DNA of 25,592 nt from Silene noctiflora (lineage: Eukaryota > Streptophyta > Magnoliopsida > Caryophyllales > Caryophyllaceae): contig VHZZ01000815.1 in the NCBI GenBank assembly GCA_009801015.1, forward strand, positions 147,506 through 173,097, written 5' to 3'. Positions 17,586 through 25,592 of this stretch are shown here, in pieces. The notes under the pieces are model-generated. The model did no database searches. It worked only from the letters and a program-made list of their open reading frames with translations, and was not told the origin of the DNA. A program made the translations under genes and the position numbers. Within the stretch, counting starts at the first letter, position 1. The number at the start of each line of letters is the position of its first letter.

Positions 17586-20355
17586 ATGGAAGTAGTAAAA
17601 GGGCGCAATAGTTTGTTAGAAAAGAGCAGACCATACATAGCCATGATATGCTTGCAATTTGGATATGCTGGCATGAACATACTCACTAAAGTTTCACTAA
17701 ATGGAGGGATGAGCCATTACGTCCTCGTCGTCTACCGCCACGCTTTTGCCACCGCCGTTATCGCCCCTTTTGCTCTTCTTCTTGAGAGGTGCAACACTTG
17801 CCTCCACCTTTGGGTAGTTGTTAATGACTCGTGAACTCATGTCATATGGAATTGAGAAGTACGGAGTACTATTCAATGACTTTGTTAGGCTTAATACCTC
17901 TGATAGTTGCACAAAAACAACAACGATAATACATACTCCCTTCTTTCCCTTAGTTTCTTCGACCTTTCCTAGTTTTGTTCATGCATTTGATTTCGTCCAC
18001 TGTTTATTATTTTTTTTTTTTACTTCATTCCCCTACCATGCAAGTAGCCCACCAATTTTTTGTCCTCTCATACTTTTGTATTAAGAGTATTATCCCTGGT
18101 GATTGTTTACTTATTCTATTATGAGTGTGTCGTTCATTTATTTACGTTTATATATTGGGAATATTGTTGATGAATAATTTGATCATCCACATAACCTATT
18201 GTCCACCTATTTGTTAAACAATCACAACACTCACAAATGGTCCCCTCCCGTCTCCTTTGTCTTTCTATTAAAATCAAAAGTAAACAAATGACGGAGATGA
18301 AGTGAGCATTATTTTGTTTAAGTAATGTCTAATGTGTCCATTGAAATTAAAGTAGAAGATACGGAGTAGTAAAGAAACGGAGGGGTATATATAGTGGCGA
18401 TTGTGGCGGATGTGAACGACTTTGCCCATGCGGCCATGCATGCTTTGAACAATGTTTCCTTCTCTTTATTTTTCATCTTTTTTGTTCTTCAGGAGTGCGA
18501 GGCCGAAGATCACATTTGTAATATTTATGCAAATTTTTGGTCTAGGACTTCTTGGGTAAACTCTTCACTATCCTTCAACTACTATTACTCCGTATTATTC
18601 AAGTTTTTAACTTATCATTAGAGGCATCCGTTTAAATTTTGTGGATTTTTATCGAATTTTCCATTGTTTTAGGCCGGTAATTGATCAAAATTTCTACTAT
18701 ATGGGATTAAAATACACATCTCCGACATTTTCATGCGCTATGAGCAACATGCTTCCTGCCATGACATTCGTAATGGCACTCGTATGCAGGTACAAATATA
18801 TACTTTGACATGTTACAACTATAATTATATACGGAGCATTATGTTTAAACCCCTTTTGGTAGCAAAAATATGAGATAAACCATGTTTCCTAATGATTGTT
18901 AAATAAAATGATCTTGTAATGTGATTTTTGTGATTAGGATGGAGAAGGTTGACATGAAGAAATTGAGGTGCATAGCGAAGGTGGTAGGAACTCTAATCAC
19001 GGTGGGAGGTGCTATGTTGATGACATTGTACAAAGGTCATGTCATAAACATGGTGTGGTCTAGTCATATCAGGCCTGCAGGCCACGTCTCCTCAGCCACC
19101 CTTGCTGCCGCTGACAAAAATTGGGCTAAGGGTTCAATTCTCCTCATCCTTGCTACATTAGCCTGGGCTGCCTTTTTCATCCTACAGGTACTACTAGTTA
19201 ATCAACATAAATGAAACACACAAAAATTACAACTTTAATAAGTTGGTCTTAATTATATTTGGGCAGGCCATAACAATGAGAAGATACAGTGCACACCTTT
19301 CGTTGACAACACTAGTGTGTTTCATGGGCACCTTGCAGTCCATTGTGGTCACCTTTGTTATGGAGCGTAGACCGTCTGTTTGGAGTATTGGCTGGGACAT
19401 GAATCTTTTAGCCGCAGCTTATGCTGTAATCAACTATTGTCTCTTATTGTCTTTTTTCTTTCATGTTCTACCTGTTTTCTCTTTAATATGGAGTATTACT
19501 ATGAGAATAAATTATCAAACATGGCCGAGTATAACTGTATAAATATAGTAGCAGTATTATTTATACCGTAATTTTATTTGGTTTATCAGGGAATAATATC
19601 GTCAGGAATTTCATACTATGTACAAGGAATTGTTATGGAGAAAAAAGGACCTGTTTTTGTGACTTCTTTTAGCCCTTTGATGATGATCATTGTGGCTTTC
19701 TTAGGTTCTTTCATTCTTGCTGAGAAGATTTATGTTGGCGGGTAATTTTCTTTTCTTTTCTATCTCTAATCAAATCATAATTTTTTTTTTTAAAGTAAAA
19801 ATTTGTAAAAATTTGTAAGAATTTCATTAATATAGCATTTCATTAATATGATAAGTCATACAACCACAAATTTGTAAAAATTGAACAAAATTATTATTTG
19901 ATTTTATCGCTTTTATCTAATCAAGCAAATCACAGCTTGACCATTTAGAGTTAATCCGATCAATTTGTACCTAAGCAGTGAACCAAACGTCCCCTAAATG
20001 TAATACTTGGTACATAAGTATGTCACAAGTTGAATTCTCACTGCCTTTGATTTTAATTTTCTACTTGATGTTTAGTGTTCTTGGAGCAGTGCTGATAGTG
20101 ATGGGGTTGTACTCGGTTCTTTGGGGCAAAAACAAAGAGTGTAAGGAGAAGGAAGCTGAAGATATGATCCCTGAAACAGGTAAGGGTTCTAAGAACCACC
20201 ACCATGTAAGTGATATGACGACCACCCTTGAAGACATTCATTTAAATGACGTCGAATCGTGTAAAATGGAGACAACTAGCAAGTCTACAACCGAAGCAGT
20301 TAATACTCCGACCCCTAAACCTCCCATGTTAACCATGAAAGCACCAATGCCATAG
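17586..20355 (+). CDS. WAT1-related / UMAMIT-type EamA transporter (7 exons, 407 aa)
   Basis: Exons are 17586-17788, 18493-18555, 18673-18789, 18938-19187, 19267-19425, 19590-19741 and 20076-20355. All introns begin GT and end AG, and the 1224 nt give 408 codons including the stop. I chose ATG 17586 because MEVVKGRNSLLEKSRPYIAM fits the family N-terminus. Ten membrane helices form two EamA repeats (about residues 15-155 and 186-331). Family blocks include QFGYAGMNILTKVSLNGGMS, RHAFATAVIAPFA, GPVIDQNFYYMGL, NMLPAMTFV, YYVQGIVMEKKGPVF and FSPLMMIIVA. A hydrophilic tail of about 76 residues (332-407) ends KPPMLTMKAPMP. The family exports amino acids or auxin-related compounds across the plasma or vacuolar membrane. 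The sequence resembles the SIAR1/UMAMIT9 branch from memory; the substrate is not determined. Seven exons are usual for WAT1-type genes. Intron 1 holds a MITE. Confidence 0.93.
18083..18302. mobile_element. Eroded MITE inside intron 1 of the transporter
   Basis: It aligns with the MITE at 15868 in the words TGTTTACTTATTCTATTATG, TTGATGAATAATTTGATC and CCACCTATTTGTTAAACA, and in a closing AAACAAATGACGG. The ends are degraded (CCCTGGTGATTGTTTAC at the left). TACGGAGTA words nearby (18360 region) may be further scraps. It lies wholly between the splice sites and does not touch the coding exons. Confidence 0.55.
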
Positions 20356-20703
20356 TTAGTTTAATTTAGTTTCTTTATCGCCATGCATCAGTAATGTAAT
20401 TACTATTTGGTGAACGGGTGATGCAAGTTAGTCACCCACGGAGAAGAAAAAGGGATCTTTTTGTAATATTGTATCGCCTTCTTCGTTTTTGTCTTTTGTA
20501 TTTTAATTTTTTGAGTGACCAATGAAACAGCACAACCCAAACACGAAACATGCATATACAATAGCTATACAAGCATAGGTGCATGTTATCAACTATCAGG
20601 TTCAACCATACAAACACCAAACATTTACCTTGTTACCTTGTCTCACACAACACTAGCACATATCATGCCATCACCGTGTTTGCTTTATTATGATTAATCT
20701 TAT
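20356..20703. other. Spacer between two convergent genes
   Basis: These 348 bases hold the 3' untranslated regions of the transporter (plus) and the cystatin (minus). Poly-T and AT-rich words such as TTTGTATTTTAATTTTT (about 20495) could serve RNA 3'-end formation on either strand. I see no gene. The overlapping short frames are shadows. Confidence 0.5.
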
Positions 20704-23061
20704 TTACATGTCAGGCTGCTCAAACATATTTAAAATAAAACCACCATTAGTATTCTTGTCGACATTCACCTTGAACTTCTCGTCCTTGCTACCCCGCCTC
20801 AGTTTCAGAAGTAAATTGTATTTCACTATATCCTTGACAACCTGCAAATACCCAAAAGGGGATCTCTCTGTTAAGATAAACCAGCAAATTCAACAATAAT
20901 TACATCATTCTAGTGTCCCGAGGACGCCCACAATTGACAGGGTAGAAGGGTCAGATAGACACAGTTTTACCTCTATGTTAATCTGCTAACAAACGACACA
21001 GGTTGTTTCCATATGAAACATAATGAAATTTGTGTCAAACGCAACTATATAGTGAACCATGTTAGAACTACTTACAATCAACACAAAAAAAAGGGAGAAG
21101 TATAGGGAATATAAAAGGCTAAGTTTGTGTTGAAATTTAGAGAAGACGAAAATCTCGTAGAGGAGAGACGCAAGTCTCGCACTTCTCTAAATATGGATTA
21201 AACTTCATCACAGATATGGGGTGTGTATGTTGCAGAAGCCAGAAGCTAGATTGTTTGGATTTTGCTTTTATTTTTTTATATATTTACATTTCCTTTTTGT
21301 TCGGTTTTCCTTTGGCTGCTCTGGTGCTGATTCTTTGAAATGGTACCATGTTCAATTCCTTTCTGTTGCTGTATGTTTTCTTACAGCTTCTAAGCCTTTG
21401 CCCCCAAACTAAAACTATTTACTGAAGAAAATGAGAGAATCAAAATCCAAAAAGAACACAGAATACAACCTCTGCCTCAGCTTGTAAGATCTCAAGAAGT
21501 TTGTAGGGGAACAGAGAATTAGACCTTTGCTGGATAGCAGTTACAGCATGATTAGCAGCATCTTGAACTTCAGGATCATGGACTGGTACTTTATGCCAAC
21601 CAAATCCATCTGCTTGAGAAGTCAGGCCCATCTATTAGTATAATGACATACAATCATGCAAATGACAGTATTTGACATCCGAATGCAGAAAAAAAAAAAC
21701 AATAAGACACTCATTCAGATCAAAATCTTTAGCAACAATAGCAATGGGATAACCTTATACAGCATTGCCAACCACGCTTTCATACGCAAAATCAAGAATT
21801 TTCTACCTAAATCAGTTATGCAAACACAGACCAGACCCAGTTAACAAAGAATGCCAAACTCTAAGTCTCAAATCTAAAGACACGCTGTCAACTCTTCTTC
21901 ATGCATCCTAATACGACATTTAAAAAAGTGCAGCAGTCAAGGTATCAATCAAATTTCAGAACTTTACTTGACATCATGTTTCAACAAACCAGGAAATCGC
22001 TACGTATCATTTGGGCGCAGGCCGAAATAGTCTCAAGAAACAATCCTGATAAAGATTTCCACTTTTTATAGTTTGCATAGTAAGGCTACACTTCATATCA
22101 CAGAAATGCTTGCCATCTATACAAACAGTTACAGATTACAAATTGCTGCTGATCCATGTGTTAGGATACAAGTATACAACCATCCCTTACAACACTAACT
22201 ACCATCCGAATCATGTGAACATCACAATAGGAAAAACAACAATGCCTAGAGAACACAGAATAGTACACTTTAAAAAGCTTTTTACCTCGCACAAATCCGA
22301 GGTCAGAAGTTGTAAAATGAGCGATGTCCATAACGCGCTTAAATTCCTGGAGCTGCTTAAAGTTCATCCAAGGCTTCACCCAAACCTTTGCTTCATAAAC
22401 TGTCTTTTTACCAGCATCAAAGGCCTCCAAAGTAAGATGGTATATTTTGCCAGCAACAACCTGCTCTTTTGCCTTTAGCACCCTCCCAAACTTAAGCATG
22501 GCATTCTGTAAAAAGAATTAAAGAAAACAAAGGAAAATGAAAAGATAGCGTAATAAGTTAAAGGAAATACTAGCACTACAACGCATCAAGATTCAAGAGA
22601 AAGAGTAAGGCCCTATTCTTTTAGACAATTTAAATTCAATTCAAATCAGGTCCTCTTCATTCATTTTTGTTTTTCAGTTCATTTTAGAAAGTTTCAGTTC
22701 AAAAGAAGAGGGCTTAAGCGACCATTCAAATCAACTTGCAATAAAAATAAAAATAAACCCCAAAGCAAGCAACAGTGGATATAACACACAAGAAGTACTT
22801 TTTTTTTTAGCATGTACCGATCTTCAACCTAAAACCGTCATCGAACATTAACATCTCGAGGTAATTAACACAGATTTTCGCCCCAGATGTCGTAAAGCAT
22901 CACATTCCAATGAAATGTAATGATCAAAGCTTCCCTCCAGAACACAAACATTCATCAACTAATCCCCGAACTGCAGAATAATGATCATAGTATCAAATTT
23001 TGGCGTTCACAATTAGTCTAATTCAATGATCAATCCCTCAATACTCACTGTACCTAATCAC

Positions 23062-23104
<43 letters not shown>

Positions 23105-23393
23105 TCTCGTCTATATAATCTGCAGTAATAGAAACAAAGATAGATTCGACTTCAACAAAATCCATAAAAATTGACAAAATCCATACAGTTCTTTTGTTGT
23201 GTTCCTGAACAGCAAAACGAGCGATAGATTGGACTTCATCGGAATTGCTAAAATCGTAGGTTTGACCGCCGAGATTCTTCAATCGAACAATTCCGAACTC
23301 TCTGCAAAACCCTAATTCGGAAATTGAGCCGATTAACAGCACAATTACGAGCATGGCAGTGGTAACAAACGAAGCTGATGATTTAGGATTCAT
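20704..23393 (-). CDS. Secreted type-II phytocystatin with legumain-inhibitor extension (4 exons, 234 aa)
   Basis: Minus-strand exons are 23393-23187, 22505-22286, 21609-21470 and 20841-20704, with canonical GT/AG sites and 705 nt in total. Residues 1-30 form a signal peptide (hydrophobic [20 protein letters not shown]). The cystatin domain has the N-terminal LKNLGG glycines, the plant signature [11 protein letters not shown], the QVVAG loop that enters papain-like protease clefts, and the VKPWMNF tryptophan. A second cystatin-like domain starts after [16 protein letters not shown]. It carries the SNSL motif ([10 protein letters not shown]), which inhibits legumain in this family. The length matches AtCYS6-like inhibitors of about 234 aa, from memory. 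Such proteins restrain endogenous cysteine proteases in senescence and seed germination and block insect digestive proteases. The start ATG fits because the signal peptide follows it. An alternative exon-3 acceptor near 21628 breaks the frame and is excluded. Confidence 0.94.
23060..23105. repeat. (CACATA)n microsatellite in cystatin intron 1
   Basis: Seven to eight tandem CACATA units lie in intron 1, about 80 bases inside the splice donor. A frame read through it gives an alternating Met-Cys tail, which is an artefact of not splicing. Such repeats are often variable in length between individuals. Confidence 0.9.
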
Positions 23394-25185
23394 GATGATT
23401 GACTAAGCTCTTGGATTTCTTGGGGTTTCGCCAATGTTTTTGTTTGCGTGTGCTTCATTAATAAACGGTTGCTTCGACTGGTACTTGATATTAACAGTTG
23501 AGTCATCACTCATGCGTGGCCAAGTCTTTTTGAGTTTGCTACACTAAAATCACGGTGCGTTTGAGATTAATTATTTAAATTTACGCATAACTATAACCTA
23601 ATTAGTATGAAACATGTTGATATTTTTGTAGTCTTATTTCTGTTGCAAGCACACACAAAGATATTTCATCTTAATTATAATTTATATACTTCGGCGAGAA
23701 CTATATGTAACAACATCGTAATATCCATTTTTATGTAAATTAAGATTTTATATTATATGGGTACACAAACATAATACCGGATGAAGATAATATGAAAATA
23801 CTTATTTGGACATTGAAAGTTTTGATAGAAAATTAACTGTGTTAATTGAATATGCGATTGTTGCGTTGCTCATTTTCATCGTTGACCAATATTTTTAATT
23901 TTAATTTATTTCTCATATATTGTCATCATTTTCACTATTAACCGTGTCAATTTTATATTAACACCACTTATCGTAAGTCATGATTTTTTTTTTTTTGTGA
24001 ATTTATTTATTATTTTTATTGCAATATAATTTTTTTTCATAGGATAACATGACTTTAGAAGGGTATACTTAGTGCTCTCTATGATATTCTTGTACTATGA
24101 TATTTTAATTTAGTACGCTATATAATATTTGAAGTACGTTGTATGAAAAAATATGTTATTTTATTTTTTATGCTCTTTTATTATACATAACCAATTCATT
24201 GAAATTAACGGGTATGATTGTGCCGCATGATACTACACAATTAAATTAATATAATGTTGTAACAATAAAATAATAAAAGTTTGTTTATATGTTCAGTTTA
24301 TATACCCGCACAATTTTTTTTTCGAGATAACTTATTTTAACATTAAAATCCTTAAATTAAATTTAGAATTTACTCTGATTTGTAATTGTTGTTTAAGTTG
24401 TTTAATTTACTTTAAAATTAAAATGACAAATTTTTATGGTTATAGACTATAGTACTTTAATTTGTATTTAATGCTACAAATTAAACCTTTAAATTTTTTT
24501 TTTAAAAAAAAAAATAATAGTGTGACATGCTAAATTTAAATGTGGTGCTTTGGTTTCCCCCCCCCCCCCTTTATTTTCTTTTGTCTCTTACTAATAAATA
24601 ACTTGGTGATGTGGGGTGAGTTGTGTAGATAATTGCAAATGTTGATGTGGCATTAAGTTATGTACTTAGTTTGTGTTTTATTATTATATATATAGATTTA
24701 AAAAAAAAAAAAAAAAGTTTACACATATACATATTACGTGAAAATGAACAAATTAGGACAAATTATTTAAAGAGCGAAGTACAAAGGATTTAAATAGTGT
24801 AGTAATGAGTATAAATGAATGTACACAATGATAGCAAATACATTTGAATAATCATAAAAAAGGTAATGAATATTAAGTATAATTGTAGTATAAAAGAAGT
24901 AAGAAATTAGAAAACATACCACATTTCTTTATAATTATTTTCAAATTAAATATGTATACGTCAAATATAAAACATTGTTTTTGCCTAATGAAATATTACT
25001 TTAAATGAAATTTTTTATATGTCGTACTTTAAATACTTTGAAGATATACTTAAAAAAATAATATTTAAGGAGGTTCAATCTGTTTATTTATAGATAAAAT
25101 CTTAAACATCATTCTTTTATTTATTTTTTTGCAATTAAAATAATGAAATTTATAATACTTAGTGAAATTCATTTTTGAGGAGAGA
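23394..25185. other. AT-rich intergenic region upstream of the cystatin
   Basis: No supported gene over about 1.8 kb. The first ~150 bases should contain the cystatin promoter on the minus strand. A weak TATA-like TTTATTAAT lies near 23457-23466. The rest is AT-rich with long T and A runs, a C13 run at 24557-24569 and an A17 run at 24700-24716. The A17 run follows TTATTATTATATATATAG and could be the tail of a retroposed element, but no matching coding part or duplication was found. Confidence 0.5.
24557..24569. repeat. C13 homopolymer
   Basis: Thirteen consecutive C stand in a very AT-rich setting. The length may be a sequencing estimate. Confidence 0.9.
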
Positions 25186-25592
25186 GTAACGGGTAAACTT
25201 AATAAAATTGATATTACCGGAATATTCTAACTTGTATCCAATCCGCACCTATATAAAAGACTCGTATTTGACCCACATCCTTAGTTGGACTAATTTTAGC
25301 CTACTTGGCTCGAAAATGTTATTGATTAGACCATTTTATACATATTTATATCCCCTATTTTAGCTCGGTTTTCATGCTTATTTCGCTATTATTAGTGTTT
25401 AGTTGAGCTAATCCTGTGTTCTAGATGTTTTGCATGCGTTTAGTGTAATTTGTAGGAATTATAGCTTTCGTTAGCTAAATCCCGTCAAGAGAGCAAACAT
25501 CGAGTTCACAAGATAAGAAGAAATTGAATTGGGTCACACTTCAACATGCAAGCTTAAAATGGTGAAAGAAATGATCACATATTGAAGAAATG
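25186..25592. other. Possible edge of another repeat element
   Basis: From about 25190 the base composition becomes less AT-extreme, and words such as CTAATTTTAGCCTACTTGGC and TTTAGTGTAATTTGTAGGAA resemble, in style, the LTRs of Tat-lineage gypsy elements. No terminal repeat, primer site or coding domain is inside the window, so this is a weak suggestion only. Confidence 0.2.

Noticed and set aside
22110..22478. 122-codon plus-strand frame
   Set aside because: Antisense shadow of cystatin exon 2 and its intron.
23058..23186. Cystatin frame running on past exon 1 into a Met-Cys repeat tail
   Set aside because: A GT donor at 23186-23185 and the conserved domain continuing in exon 2 show this is intron.
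24590..24716. Retroposed element ending in A17
   Set aside because: No coding remnant, promoter boxes or target duplication could be identified.

Overview
This is a plant nuclear window of 25.6 kb with no bacterial-style gene organisation. It contains spliced genes with GT/AG introns, long-LTR Ty3/gypsy chromoviruses, a copia remnant and MITEs. A MITE type beginning ACTCCCTCTGT / GTCATTTGTTT is present twice. From memory this type is frequent in Caryophyllales genomes (beet, spinach, quinoa and Silene relatives), so that order is a tentative guess and the species is not determined.

Positions 1-15475 form one nested retrotransposon cluster. The oldest visible layer is element E (minus strand), with a 1.37 kb LTR at 14107-15475, a Met-initiator-type primer site and a leader. 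Its interior was interrupted by at least two plus-strand LTRs. Copy 3 is a solo LTR at 9338-13615 and is itself split by solo LTR D (10107-12608, perfect 5-bp duplication ATGCA). Copy 2 (7682-9183) is interrupted by copy 1 (7026-7681). Copy 1 in turn was hit by element A (minus strand, 7025 running off the left edge), a Tekay/Del-like chromovirus. A has an LTR, primer site, leader, a broken gag-pol and a chromodomain. Its pol carries stops, frame changes and an apparent loss of the protease, so it is a dead copy.

Positions 15476-17400 hold small debris. It includes a MITE split by a Tourist-like MITE with TTA duplications, the last ~65 codons of a copia RNase H, and a fold-back element.

Positions 17400-23400 carry the two intact genes, which converge on a 348-bp spacer. 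The first is a seven-exon WAT1/UMAMIT-type membrane transporter (plus strand, 407 aa). The second is a four-exon secreted type-II phytocystatin (minus strand, 234 aa) with both the papain-inhibiting domain and the SNSL legumain-inhibiting extension. I assembled every exon junction by hand, and all are canonical and phase-consistent. The two genes need not be functionally linked.

Positions 23400-25592 are AT-rich intergenic DNA with homopolymer runs and possibly the edge of another repeat at the end.

The most unusual signals lie inside the LTRs. Solo LTR D has a series of hairpins sharing a CAGTTAA loop but with different self-complementary stems. Several LTRs carry 12-bp palindromes ACTCGRYCGAGT spaced at ~20 bp. 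Two hairpins are kept between LTR copies, one of them although its stem sequence has changed.
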